A program made the position numbers and the translations under genes. From JBKEAR01 sp047972425 (GTDB taxonomy: Bacteria; Pseudomonadota; Alphaproteobacteria; JBKEAR01), in the NCBI GenBank assembly GCA_047972425.1, contig JBKEAR010000004.1, positions 1-64,000 on the forward strand: a stretch of 64,000 bases of DNA, given 5' to 3'. The notes beneath the pieces are model-generated. The model was not told where the DNA came from. It ran no database searches and worked only from the letters and a program-made list of their open reading frames with translations. Positions 51,519 to 60,376 of the stretch are shown piece by piece; position 1 is the stretch's first letter; the number at the start of each line of letters is the position of its first letter.

Positions 51519-54098
51519 TTACACAACACTTAAAGCCCTATCGATTGTTTCGATTAAGGTTTTGGATTTTACCTTGGCTTTTATATTTTTAAGCGTGGTT
51601 AATAGCATTTGTTGTTGCTCCCCTTGCAATAATTGCACAACGGCCAAAGGCTGCGCCATGCGCGATGCAATCTCAGGGTTTAATGTATCAAGCTTTATCA
51701 GATATTTTTCCATGAGCTTATAACCCGAGCCATCAGTAGCATGTAAATTGGCCATGGTGGCAGCAAATGTACCCAGTAATGCGCGCAAGCGATTGGGGTT
51801 AGTTAAGCTAAAGGCAGTATTTTGCATTAAATTTTCGATATGCTGTGCGGCATTGGGCATCACAATAGCAGCTTGCGCCCGAAAATATTTATCCATTACC
51901 AAAGGCTCGTTATGGAACTCTTGCTCAAAATGGGCAATTTCATCTTCTAATACTTCATTATAATATTGACCGGCTAAATTAAGTGCCGTTGCCCGCAAGG
52001 TCATATTGCTACCGCTTAAAAGCTGCTGTTTGATGTAAGTAGTCGCATCGGCATCTTCTAAGGCTGCTAAATAACCCAAACAAGTGGCAATTAGACTACG
52101 CGTTGCCATTGATGATGGCGTGAGCTGATTATCATCAGCCATAATAGCCCCATGAAATTTGCTTTTTAGCTTTGTTAAACAAGCATTGGCTAAATATTGG
52201 GTTAATCCCAATTTAATATGATGCACTTTTTGCGGCTGGATATATTGAAGCTGCTGATTAATATAACTTTCGCTTGGTAAGCTCATTAATCCGGCCAAAT
52301 CACCGTGGCTTATTTGGCTATCTTCTAACGCCTGATTAAGAGCGTAAGCCAGCTTAGCTTGTTTATCCATCGTGTCTTTACCTTGGGTTTCATCTAAAAT
52401 AACATCTAAGGCCGACTGAAAAAACGCATCTGCCCGATTAAAACTATTATTATCAACCGCCACCAATATCAAACGTTCATCAAAACTTAAATCATCTTGG
52501 GTTTTAATGGGTGCAGAGAAATCTCGGTTCCAGCTCGGTATTGCATCTGAGTTGATATTATTAAAGGTAAAGCTTTTTTCCCAATCATCTAAAATCAGCA
52601 TTTGCTCGGCAATGGCTTCATCGCCATTCGGTGCATAGGCCGCAAATTTTATGGGAATAATCTGGGGTTGTTTTTGGGCTTGACCCACCAGTTTTTGGGT
52701 GAAATGCAAAATTAAATCCCCATTATAATATTCGCGCGTTAAGCTTACAGTTGGTGTGCCTGCTTGGGTATACCAATGGAAAAATTGCGATAAATCCACG
52801 CTATTTGCATCTTCAAAAGATTGAATGAAATTTTCTATTGTAACCGCTTGGCCATCAAAGCGTTCAAAATAAAGGGCAATGCCTTTTTTATAAGCTTCGT
52901 CACCCAGCAAATTATTAAGCATACGAATGACCTCGGCACCTTTATCGTAAATGGTTACCGTATAAAAATTGCTAATATCCACAAAATGGTCGGGGCGCAC
53001 AGGGTGCGAAAGTGGCCCGGCATCTTCCTTAAACTGGGCATTACGCACAATGGAAACTTCGTCCATTCGGGCAACCGATGCGGTGTAGGTTTCTTCGGTA
53101 TATTGTTGGTCGCGATAAACAGTTAAACCCTCTTTGATGGATAATTGAAACCAATCGCGGCAAGTGATGCGATTGCCGGTCCAATTATGGAAATATTCAT
53201 GGGCGATAACGGTATCAATACGCTCAAAATCTTTATCGGTTGCCAATTTTTGATCCGCCAAAAATAAAGCATCATTAAAGATATTTAAGGATTTATTCTC
53301 CATAGCCCCCATATTAAAATCGGGGACGGATACAATATTAAACTGCTCTAAATCATAAGCACGTTTATAGGTTTTTTCATCCCATGCCATGGCATTTTTT
53401 AGGCATTTCATCGACCATTCGGCTTTTTTTTCATTGCCTTTTAGCACCCAAATATTAAGCGCTACTTTATTACCTTCCATAGTGGTAAATTCATCATGTA
53501 GCGAGCCTAAATCGCCCGCAACAAGAGCAAATAGATAAGATGGTTTTGGGTGTGGGTCATACCACTCACTATAATGCTTGTTTCCTTCTAGCTCGCCTGC
53601 CCCTTTAAAGTTACCATTAGAAAGTAAAACCGGATAAAGGCTTTTATCGGCAATGAGCTTAACATTCCATGTGGCTAAATTATCCGGCCGATCGGTAAAC
53701 CATGTAATACGCCGAAAGCCCTCGGCCTCGCATTGGGTGCACAGCATGGTATCCGATGCATAAAGCCCCGAAAGCTGCGTATTGGCTTTAGGGTTCACAA
53801 TCACCTCAGCCTCGATAATAAACTCTTGTTTATCGGGTGCATCTAAATAGATTTTTTCGTCTATAATATCAAGGGTCGATACATCAATATTTTTACCATC
53901 AACTTTAAGACTAACGGATGTAAAATTTTCGCCGTTTAAAATAATTTTTGCATTTTTATCACCTTGCAACACCATATGCAATTTTGACTGCACTTTTGTA
54001 TTTTCTTGTGTTAAATCAAATATTAAATCCGCATGTTGTATTACCCAATCCAGCGGCTTATAATCTTTTAAATAAATCATATTGGTTTTATCACCCAT
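51519..54098 (-). CDS. pepN: Aminopeptidase N (M1 family)
   Basis: Zinc aminopeptidase that removes N-terminal residues from peptides in the cytoplasm. 859 residues, the usual PepN length. The GAMEN exopeptidase motif (MGAMENKSLNIFND) and the zinc motif HEYFHNWTGNR (His300, Glu301, His304) followed by a third ligand Glu in IKEGLTVYRDQ are intact. I chose the ATG at 54098 (MGDKTN) because GGAG lies 7-8 bases before it; a longer frame to 54131 is not supported. Convergent with the Bmp operon. Confidence 0.96.
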   Translation of the reverse strand: MGDKTNMIYLKDYKPLDWVIQHADLIFDLTQENTKVQSKLHMVLQGDKNAKIILNGENFTSVSLKVDGKNIDVSTLDIIDEKIYLDAPDKQEFIIEAEVIVNPKANTQLSGLYASDTMLCTQCEAEGFRRITWFTDRPDNLATWNVKLIADKSLYPVLLSNGNFKGAGELEGNKHYSEWYDPHPKPSYLFALVAGDLGSLHDEFTTMEGNKVALNIWVLKGNEKKAEWSMKCLKNAMAWDEKTYKRAYDLEQFNIVSVPDFNMGAMENKSLNIFNDALFLADQKLATDKDFERIDTVIAHEYFHNWTGNRITCRDWFQLSIKEGLTVYRDQQYTEETYTASVARMDEVSIVRNAQFKEDAGPLSHPVRPDHFVDISNFYTVTIYDKGAEVIRMLNNLLGDEAYKKGIALYFERFDGQAVTIENFIQSFEDANSVDLSQFFHWYTQAGTPTVSLTREYYNGDLILHFTQKLVGQAQKQPQIIPIKFAAYAPNGDEAIAEQMLILDDWEKSFTFNNINSDAIPSWNRDFSAPIKTQDDLSFDERLILVAVDNNSFNRADAFFQSALDVILDETQGKDTMDKQAKLAYALNQALEDSQISHGDLAGLMSLPSESYINQQLQYIQPQKVHHIKLGLTQYLANACLTKLKSKFHGAIMADDNQLTPSSMATRSLIATCLGYLAALEDADATTYIKQQLLSGSNMTLRATALNLAGQYYNEVLEDEIAHFEQEFHNEPLVMDKYFRAQAAIVMPNAAQHIENLMQNTAFSLTNPNRLRALLGTFAATMANLHATDGSGYKLMEKYLIKLDTLNPEIASRMAQPLAVVQLLQGEQQQMLLTTLKNIKAKVKSKTLIETIDRALSVV

Positions 54099-54189
54099 AA
54101 AAAATCTCCATATTTGAACTCGCAAATTCAAGTTAATGATGTTATGCTATAGTTCGAAGCATATAACAATATAAAAAGGCTTTATCTTA

Positions 54190-55413
54190 ATGAAAAAATT
54201 TATCTTCATCTTTTCTTTTATTTTATTATATATGCCGGCATCGGCAGAAATAAAAGGCTTATGTACCGATATTGGTGATGAATGCCAAATATTAAATAGC
54301 CTTGCCCAAGAATATAACCAAAATGGTTTGAACGAAGATATTGTTTTTTCACCACAAAATCAAAGATGGATTAAAGATTTGCTCCCCTTAAGGCTTAAAG
54401 TGGGCGAAAGTTACGATATTGTTGTGACCACGGCACCCTTTACCCTTGCCGATTGGTATTTAGATATTAGCCCCTATGTGAGCCGCAGTTTATTTGATAT
54501 TCAATATTCCGATACACAAGATTGGATTATCCATGAAGCACAAAATAAACGCCTACCCGGCTTTACCATGGGTATTAATTTTGCCCATTTATATGTTAAT
54601 AACGATGATGTTGAAATTACAAATCCTAAAACAACCTATTGGCATAATTATTTAGAGCAAAGTTATAAAACCGCATTTGAACGATTTGTTCCAGAAAATA
54701 TTCTGATAGATCCTAATGGTGCCTTATGGGCCGATATTGCAATATCTTATGGGGTGGATTTTATTGATAGCCAAGGAGGATTTGATTTCTCTAGCTTTCA
54801 GTTTCGTAATTATTTAGAAGATTTACAAACTTGGAAACAAGAAGGTTTTTTATCGCTTGGCAATTGGAATTTAACCGCAAGATATCGTGATAATAAACAA
54901 GCTTTTTTATCGGGCGAAGCCGCATCACTATACTCAACAGGTTTTTATTATAATGAATTTTTAAATAATCCAGATATTACAATCAATTGGGATGCTATTG
55001 CCCCTATTTGTGGTGTGCGATATTGCGCAGCCATCCCCGAGCAACGCAGCATCATTGGTATTCATACCACCAAATATCCTAAAGAAGTCGCCGAGTTTAT
55101 TGAATGGCTTGCCCAACCCGAGCAGCAAGTTCGGTACGCACAAGCCACATTGTCCATACCGGGTTATCAGCCTTTACAGCAATCGGATTTATTATTTGAA
55201 AATTTAGATGAACGCCAAACGGTTTTTTTACAAAATTTGCTCAACCAATATAGTAAAACCCCGCAAAATGCATTTAATTTACTCAAAACCCCAAAAAATA
55301 TGGCTTTTTATAATAGTTTGCTGCGCCAAATTCGGATAGCCGTTGCGGGCGATTTATCCCGCGATATTCTTAAAAATATCGAGGCCGAATTCAATCGCCG
55401 TTCTATTCCGTAA
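54190..55413 (+). CDS. ABC-type extracellular solute-binding protein (family 1), orphan
   Basis: 407 residues with a signal peptide (MKKFIFIFSFILLYMPASA). Layout matches the carbohydrate-type family 1 binding proteins: an N-lobe with SYDIVVTTAPFTLADWY, then FLSGEAASLYSTGFYYNEFL and a C-terminal ITTKYPKEVAEFIEWLAQPE-like segment. No permease or ATPase is adjacent, so it is an orphan receptor whose partners may lie elsewhere or which may have a sensing role. Ligand unknown. Divergent from pepN (91 bases apart). Confidence 0.82.
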   Translation: MKKFIFIFSFILLYMPASAEIKGLCTDIGDECQILNSLAQEYNQNGLNEDIVFSPQNQRWIKDLLPLRLKVGESYDIVVTTAPFTLADWYLDISPYVSRSLFDIQYSDTQDWIIHEAQNKRLPGFTMGINFAHLYVNNDDVEITNPKTTYWHNYLEQSYKTAFERFVPENILIDPNGALWADIAISYGVDFIDSQGGFDFSSFQFRNYLEDLQTWKQEGFLSLGNWNLTARYRDNKQAFLSGEAASLYSTGFYYNEFLNNPDITINWDAIAPICGVRYCAAIPEQRSIIGIHTTKYPKEVAEFIEWLAQPEQQVRYAQATLSIPGYQPLQQSDLLFENLDERQTVFLQNLLNQYSKTPQNAFNLLKTPKNMAFYNSLLRQIRIAVAGDLSRDILKNIEAEFNRRSIP

Positions 55414-55429
55414 TATTATTTATAACCAT

Positions 55430-55873
55430 TTAATCCGGGGGATTATTTTCCATAATCGCTTGGCGTGCCAGTTCATCTGCACGTTCATTTTCGGCATGGC
55501 CATCATGCCCTTTTACCCATTGCCATGTGATATTATGGCGGGCAATTTCCTCATCTAAAGCAAGCCAAAGCTCCTGATTTTTTACCGGTTTTTTATTGGC
55601 TGTGCGCCAGTTATTTTTCTTCCAGTTAAAAATCCATTTGGTAATGCCGTCTTTAACATAGCTACTATCGGTCATTAAGGTAACATTACATGGTTCTTTT
55701 AATGCTTTTAAAGCTTCTATGGCAGCCGTAAGCTCCATTTGATTATTGGTTGTTAAAGCCATATAACCATTTAATTCTTTATCGGTATTTTTATAGCGTA
55801 AAATCGCTCCCCAACCACCGGGGCCCGGATTACCCGAGCAAGCACCATCGGTAAAGATTTGTACGTCTTTCAT
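55430..55873 (-). CDS. rnhA: Ribonuclease HI
   Basis: Cleaves the RNA strand of RNA-DNA hybrids. 147 residues. The catalytic acidic residues are visible in FTDGACSGNPGPGGWGAIL, NQMELTAAIEAL, TDSSYVKDGI and ENERADELARQ. I set the ATG at 55873 (MKDVQIF): GGAG stands 6 bases upstream, and the ATG four codons earlier overlaps that site. Its stop is 16 bases from the solute-binding-protein gene, convergent. Confidence 0.96.
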   Translation of the reverse strand: MKDVQIFTDGACSGNPGPGGWGAILRYKNTDKELNGYMALTTNNQMELTAAIEALKALKEPCNVTLMTDSSYVKDGITKWIFNWKKNNWRTANKKPVKNQELWLALDEEIARHNITWQWVKGHDGHAENERADELARQAIMENNPPD

Positions 55874-56068
55874 TTCATTCTCCATATAACTTAGGCATAA
55901 TAAATAATAATCAACCCAAATTGCAAGTTTGTTTTATCATCAAGATTGTTTATAATAAATGAACTTTATGGGTTTCACAGAAAATAAATCTTATTTTTTC
56001 GGCAGAAAATCATATTGCAATAAATTGGGTTAACTAATAGAATTTTTAGTATAAATGGAGACTATATC

Positions 56069-56563
56069 ATGTCGGATCAACATATTCGTCCTTCTTGGAA
56101 TGATTACTTTCTCGAACTTGTAGAGACTATCGGTAAACGCGCAACTTGTAACCGAGGGCGCTCAGGCTGTGTTATAACCAAAGATAAACGCATTATTGCC
56201 ACAGGTTATGTGGGCTCGCCGCCGGGCTTGGATCATTGCGATGATGTTGGCCATTTAATGAAAAAAGTGATTGATGATGACGGCCAAATGCGCGAACATT
56301 GCATGCGCACGATCCATGCCGAGCAAAATGCCATTTGCCAAGCCGCACGATACGGGGTTTCGCTTCAGGGGGCTACATTATACTGTACCATGGAGCCTTG
56401 CCGCACATGTGCCATGATGATTATATCGGTAGGCATTACCAAAGTTGTTTGTAAACGCCGTTATCATGCCGCCCAAGAAACCCGCGATATGTTTGCCCAA
56501 GCGGGTGTTGAGTTAGAGGTTGTGGTCGATGAGCTTCAATCTTATGAAAAACAGGAAAAATAA
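56069..56563 (+). CDS. Deoxycytidylate deaminase family protein (dCMP deaminase/ComEB-like)
   Basis: 164 residues, zinc-dependent deaminase that likely converts dCMP to dUMP for thymidylate synthesis. Motifs: HAEQNAICQAARYG (His ligand, catalytic Glu) and EPCRTCAMMIISVGI (two Cys ligands). The N-terminal NRGRSGCVITKDKRIIATGY and GSPPGLDHCDDVGH with the additional His/Cys pair are typical of dCMP deaminases. GGAG precedes the ATG. Its stop is directly adjacent to the galE start, so it shares a transcript with the gal genes. Confidence 0.9.
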   Translation: MSDQHIRPSWNDYFLELVETIGKRATCNRGRSGCVITKDKRIIATGYVGSPPGLDHCDDVGHLMKKVIDDDGQMREHCMRTIHAEQNAICQAARYGVSLQGATLYCTMEPCRTCAMMIISVGITKVVCKRRYHAAQETRDMFAQAGVELEVVVDELQSYEKQEK

Positions 56564-57553
56564 ATGAATAAAAACATCATTGTTTTTGGTGGTGCCGGAT
56601 ATATTGGCAGCCACGCATGTAAAGCGCTTAAACAAGCCGGTTACAACCCGATTGTGTTCGATAATTTGTCCACCGGCCATGCATGGGCAATAAAATGGGG
56701 CGATTTTGTTGAGGGCGATATTAATAAAATATCCGATATCAATGCAGCTTTTAAACAATATACTCCCATTGCGGTTATGCATTTTGCTGCTGCCTCTTTG
56801 GTGGGCGAAAGTGTGGAAGACCCATTGAAATACTATCAAAACAATGTAAGCGGTACGATTAATATATTACAAATGATGCGCAAACATCAGGTTAAATATA
56901 TAGTATTTTCGTCAACGGCTGCCGTTTACGGCGAGCCCGATGAAATCCCTATAAAAGAGGATTTACCGCAACAGCCCATTAACCCTTATGGGCGCTCTAA
57001 GCTGATGATAGAAAATATTTTAGACGATGTCCAAAAAGCTTATGGCATACAATCGGTACGTTTTCGTTACTTTAATGCAGCCGGTGCAGATTTAGACGGA
57101 GAAATTGGCGAGGCGCACGAGCCAGAAACCCACTTAATACCCCGTGTTTTAATGGCTGCAGCGCAAGATGAAGATAACATCAAATTATTCGGCACCGACT
57201 ACCCCACCGAGGACGGCACAGCTGTGCGCGATTATATTCATGTGAATGACTTGGTCAATGCCCATATTTTAGGGGTGCAATATCTTGAAAAAGGGGGAGA
57301 AACTACCGTATTTAATTTGGGCACCAGCAACGGATTTTCGGTTGCCGAAATCATCACTGCGACCAAACGCGCAACCAACCATGATATTAAGGTGGTAGAA
57401 TGCCCAAGACGTGCGGGAGACCCGGCTGTTCTCATTGCCGATAATCATAAGGCCAAAGAGATTTTGAAATGGAAGCTTGAACATTCGGATATCGATACGG
57501 TTTTACGCTCCGCTTGGAGCTGGTATCAAAAATGGCGCCAGATGGAAAAATAA
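56564..57553 (+). CDS. galE: UDP-glucose 4-epimerase
   Basis: Interconverts UDP-galactose and UDP-glucose (Leloir pathway); NAD-dependent SDR enzyme. 329 residues. NAD site GGAGYIGSHACKALKQAG; catalytic Ser in FSSTAAVYG and YxxxK in NPYGRSKLMIENIL; substrate region RYFNAAGADLDGEIGE. The ATG follows the dCMP deaminase stop with no gap; AGGA lies 8 bases upstream. First gene of galE-galT-galK. Confidence 0.96.
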   Translation: MNKNIIVFGGAGYIGSHACKALKQAGYNPIVFDNLSTGHAWAIKWGDFVEGDINKISDINAAFKQYTPIAVMHFAAASLVGESVEDPLKYYQNNVSGTINILQMMRKHQVKYIVFSSTAAVYGEPDEIPIKEDLPQQPINPYGRSKLMIENILDDVQKAYGIQSVRFRYFNAAGADLDGEIGEAHEPETHLIPRVLMAAAQDEDNIKLFGTDYPTEDGTAVRDYIHVNDLVNAHILGVQYLEKGGETTVFNLGTSNGFSVAEIITATKRATNHDIKVVECPRRAGDPAVLIADNHKAKEILKWKLEHSDIDTVLRSAWSWYQKWRQMEK

Positions 57554-57591
57554 ATTAACAAATATATTTATTGGGAGGAAGGAAAGAAAGA

Positions 57592-58656
57592 ATGGATATC
57601 AAAGGCTCTAAATTTTACTATGAACATATTACAAAAAACGATGGACGCTCGCTCCATTTATTTAGCAAACAAAAGCGTGATTATAAAGTAACTAACGAGC
57701 TTGAACCCATTGATAATTTTGCGCAGCCCTATATGGTGCATCATCCGTTACGTGATGAATGGGTTATTTATTCTACCGGTCGGCAAAACCGTACCTTTAA
57801 CCCCCCAAAAGAATATTGCCCCCTTTGCCCAGTAGCTAAAGATGCCTTCCCCGGTGAAGTCGCGGTAGAAGATTATGAAGTGGCTATTTTTGATAATCGC
57901 TTTACAAGTTTAAGTCTCAATGCCGATATTGCCCCCGAGCTCGGCATAGAAACCCGCCCTGCAAAAGGCAAATGCGAAGTAATAGTGTATTCCTCCGAAC
58001 ATGAAGGTAATTTAGGCCAAATGCCCGATGCCCGCCGCGAATTATTGTTGCAAGCTTGGACACACCGTTATAATGCACTTCGCCAAAACCCCAATTTAGA
58101 ATTTATCTTCCCTTTCGAAAATCGTGGTAAAGAGGTCGGCGTTACCCTGCCACACCCCCATGGGCAGCTTTATGCCTTTAATCATCTACCGCCTAACATT
58201 AAAAAAATGAAGGCGGCATTTGAGAAAAATCAGGCATTATTAGAGCTTTATTTTACAACTAACGGGCAAAATAATATTTGGGAGGACGAGCATTTTGTCG
58301 CTTGGGTTCCACCCGTTGCACGCTACCCGTTCGAGGTCTGGCTAATGCCCAAAAAATCCATGGCGGGCCCTTGGCTATTCGATGACGCCGATTATGCATC
58401 GATGGCTCATGGTTTGGGTGTGGTGCAACGCAAGCTCGATGGCTTATTTGGTGCCAATATGCCCTATATTATGGGCTTATATGCCGCCCCCAAAGGCATG
58501 GATGATAAATGGCATTTTCATATTCAATTTATGCCTTTTATGCGCGATAAAGGGAAGTTAAAATATCTGGCCGGTGTGGAGCAAGCATTGGGAACATTTT
58601 TAAGCGATATGGCGCCAAGTGATATGGCGGCGAAATTAAGAGAGGTAGAGGCGTAA
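57592..58656 (+). CDS. galT: Galactose-1-phosphate uridylyltransferase
   Basis: Transfers UMP from UDP-glucose to galactose 1-phosphate. 354 residues from the ATG at 57592, chosen because GGAGGAAGGAAAG lies just upstream (a longer frame from 57571 has no merit). The active-site HPH is in LPHPHGQLYAF (His188, His190), and a CPLCP metal site is in EYCPLCPVAKDAFPGE. Starts 38 bases after galE; its stop overlaps galK by one base. Confidence 0.95.
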   Translation: MDIKGSKFYYEHITKNDGRSLHLFSKQKRDYKVTNELEPIDNFAQPYMVHHPLRDEWVIYSTGRQNRTFNPPKEYCPLCPVAKDAFPGEVAVEDYEVAIFDNRFTSLSLNADIAPELGIETRPAKGKCEVIVYSSEHEGNLGQMPDARRELLLQAWTHRYNALRQNPNLEFIFPFENRGKEVGVTLPHPHGQLYAFNHLPPNIKKMKAAFEKNQALLELYFTTNGQNNIWEDEHFVAWVPPVARYPFEVWLMPKKSMAGPWLFDDADYASMAHGLGVVQRKLDGLFGANMPYIMGLYAAPKGMDDKWHFHIQFMPFMRDKGKLKYLAGVEQALGTFLSDMAPSDMAAKLREVEA

Positions 58657-59738
58657 TGAGTAATCCGGCAGAAAATTTATTTATAGAAACTTATGGCTAT
58701 AAACCCACAATTTTAAGCGAGGCTCCCGGTCGTGGGAACCTCATTGGCGAACATACCGATTATAATTTGGGCTTTGTTATGCCCTTTGCCCTCAAACAAA
58801 CCGCCAAAATTGCCTTGGCGCAAAATGATAATCAGCCCATGGGTAGCCTTAGGTTAATTTCCGCCTTTGATAATCAATTGGTTACAGCAAATATCGGGCA
58901 AAAAGCCCAAGGCCAATGGGTGGATTATATTATCGGCTCTATCCGAACCTTAGCGGATGACCAAAAAATTGAAATTCCAGCTTTAGATATCGCCTTAGAT
59001 AGCAATGTGCCCTTAGGTGCCGGGGTTTCCAGCTCAGCCGCTTTAGAGGTTAGTATTTTAAGGGCCTTACGCGATTTACTTGGTTTAGATATCAGCGATG
59101 TTAAAATAGCCCAACTTGCCCAAAAAGCCGAAAATAATTATGTAGGCATGCCTTGCGGGATTATGGATCAGATGGCCAGCTCCATTTGCCCATTTGGCGA
59201 TGTTCTCCTTATTGATACCCAAAATTTATCTTACGAGGCCGTAAAAATTCCCCAAGGATATTCCATTGCCGTTGTACCTTCGGGTGTCAGCCACGCTTTG
59301 GTTGACGGTGCTTACGAGAAATTACGTAAAGAATGTGAGCAAGCGGCTAAACTGCTGAATGTTGCCTCTTTACGAAAAGTCGATATAAAGGATTTAGATA
59401 AAATCAATGCCCTGCCCGACCCTTTAAATAAACGTGCAAGGCATATAGTAACCGAAAACCAACGGGTAATGGATATGAAAGTTGCTTTAAACCAAGGCGA
59501 TATGATTAAAGCGGGGCAAATCATTACCCAAGGCCATGCATCGGAGCGCGATGATTACGAGATTACCGTGGCAGAAACCGATGCTTTGGTTCAAGATATG
59601 GTGAAGTTTGGTGCCTTAGGCGCAAGGCAAATCGGCGGTGGTTTTGGTGGCTCCTGCATTGCCCTTATCAAAACCGAAAAACTCACCGATTGGTGGCAAA
59701 AAGTTCAACAAAATCATCCCAAAGCTTATTTGATTTAA
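58656..59738 (+). CDS. galK: Galactokinase
   Basis: GHMP kinase phosphorylating galactose at C1. 360 residues. Signatures: the galactokinase motif GRGNLIGEHTDYNLGFVMPF, the ATP loop PLGAGVSSSAALEVS, the catalytic Asp in GMPCGIMDQMASS and the C-terminal GGGFGGSCIALI. TAATG overlap with galT. It ends the galETK operon; a terminator follows 56 bases downstream. Confidence 0.96.
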   Translation: MSNPAENLFIETYGYKPTILSEAPGRGNLIGEHTDYNLGFVMPFALKQTAKIALAQNDNQPMGSLRLISAFDNQLVTANIGQKAQGQWVDYIIGSIRTLADDQKIEIPALDIALDSNVPLGAGVSSSAALEVSILRALRDLLGLDISDVKIAQLAQKAENNYVGMPCGIMDQMASSICPFGDVLLIDTQNLSYEAVKIPQGYSIAVVPSGVSHALVDGAYEKLRKECEQAAKLLNVASLRKVDIKDLDKINALPDPLNKRARHIVTENQRVMDMKVALNQGDMIKAGQIITQGHASERDDYEITVAETDALVQDMVKFGALGARQIGGGFGGSCIALIKTEKLTDWWQKVQQNHPKAYLI

Positions 59739-59793
59739 AACGACAAAGAATATGTTGTTTTTTGGATAATCGTTAACACATTCCAACTCAACG

Positions 59794-59820
59794 AAAAGCT
59801 ACCCTAGGGTAGCTTTTTTA
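59794..59820 (+). terminator. Intrinsic terminator of the gal operon
   Basis: Perfect palindrome AAAAGCTACCCT / AGGGTAGCTTTT (12-bp stem) followed by more T residues. Symmetry makes it potentially bidirectional. Confidence 0.92.
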
Positions 59821-59832
59821 ACAATATTTATG

Positions 59833-59896
59833 CGTCACTCCGGCCTTTGAGCCGGAGTCTGCTTCAGACAGGTTCCAGATTAAATCTGGAATGACG
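59833..59896. repeat. Cruciform REP-like palindromic repeat
   Basis: Outer stem CGTCA / TGACG (59833-59837 / 59892-59896) encloses three hairpins: ACTCCGGC-CTTTGA-GCCGGAGT (59837-59858), GTCTG-CTT-CAGAC (59857-59869, sharing two bases) and TTCCAGAT-TAA-ATCTGGAA (59873-59891). Units of this shape are common dispersed repeats in alphaproteobacterial genomes. Single copy in this window. Confidence 0.8.
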
Positions 59897-59977
59897 AATA
59901 AAGGATAGATGACAAGAACGAGTAAAACCAAGCTTTAACATGTATATTTTTTTATGCTATCAATCCTTTACATATAT

Positions 59978-60058
59978 ATATAGTCTATACATAATAAAAT
60001 GATTATATAAACATCAGTAATAATTTGATGCTAAGGGGTTTGCAACCCCTTAATAATC
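59978..60058 (+). repeat. 81-bp dispersed repeat, copy B
   Basis: Identical over 81 bases to the reverse complement of 6798-6878, about 53 kb away in the opposite orientation. It carries the AAGGGGTT-TGC-AACCCCTT hairpin (60033-60051). Just outside the AT-rich end the two copies still resemble each other apart from extra TA units here, so the true element is slightly longer. Confidence 0.92.
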
Positions 60059-60064
60059 TCCGCA

Positions 60065-60079
60065 CACAGCTACGCTGTG
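60065..60079. repeat. Short hairpin
   Basis: CACAGC-TAC-GCTGTG, 7 bases after copy B. It has no counterpart beside copy A, so it probably belongs to this locus rather than to the repeat. Confidence 0.5.
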
Positions 60080-60095
60080 GGCAACCTCAAAGCAT

Positions 60096-60139
60096 TAGGT
60101 AATACTAAAATTTATTATCATTTTAAGTAGTATTACCTA
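60096..60139. repeat. 11-bp perfect inverted repeat
   Basis: TAGGTAATACT (60096-60106) and AGTATTACCTA (60129-60139) separated by 22 AT-rich bases. Could be an operator pair or an RNA stem-loop upstream of the autotransporter gene. Confidence 0.55.
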
Positions 60140-60376
60140 TAAAAAATATAAACAACCATGATATTTTTGTAGTTTTTGTGTCTTATTAATTCAATAAAAA
60201 CAATTCATATCCACTTATATTTCAAAAATTATATCAACATTTATATTTTTTTTAATATACAAGTTAAGAGTTAATTAATATAATTCATGCATAAAATATT
60301 ATAATATTAAAGTCATCTTAATAGTAATGTTGTTTGTTATTAAGGGATATCTACAAGAAAGATAGGAACTTTTTTT

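Larger units (their letters stand above)
59739..60376. other. Repeat-rich intergenic region galK / autotransporter
   Basis: 638 bases without a gene. In order: the galK terminator (59794-59820), a REP-like cruciform element (59833-59896), copy B of the 81-bp repeat (59978-60058), a short hairpin (60065-60079), an 11-bp inverted repeat (60096-60139) and about 230 bases of AT-rich DNA upstream of the autotransporter. No tRNA is seen. Confidence 0.8.

Noticed and set aside
55913..56031. Matching AACCCAA / TTGGGTT and TTGCAA segments on each side of the rnhA-dCMP deaminase gap
   Set aside because: Short and interrupted, about 100 bases apart, with no consistent stem; not a convincing structure.
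60264..60278. TTAA-N7-TTAA upstream of the autotransporter
   Set aside because: Same reason; the surrounding region is nearly all A and T.
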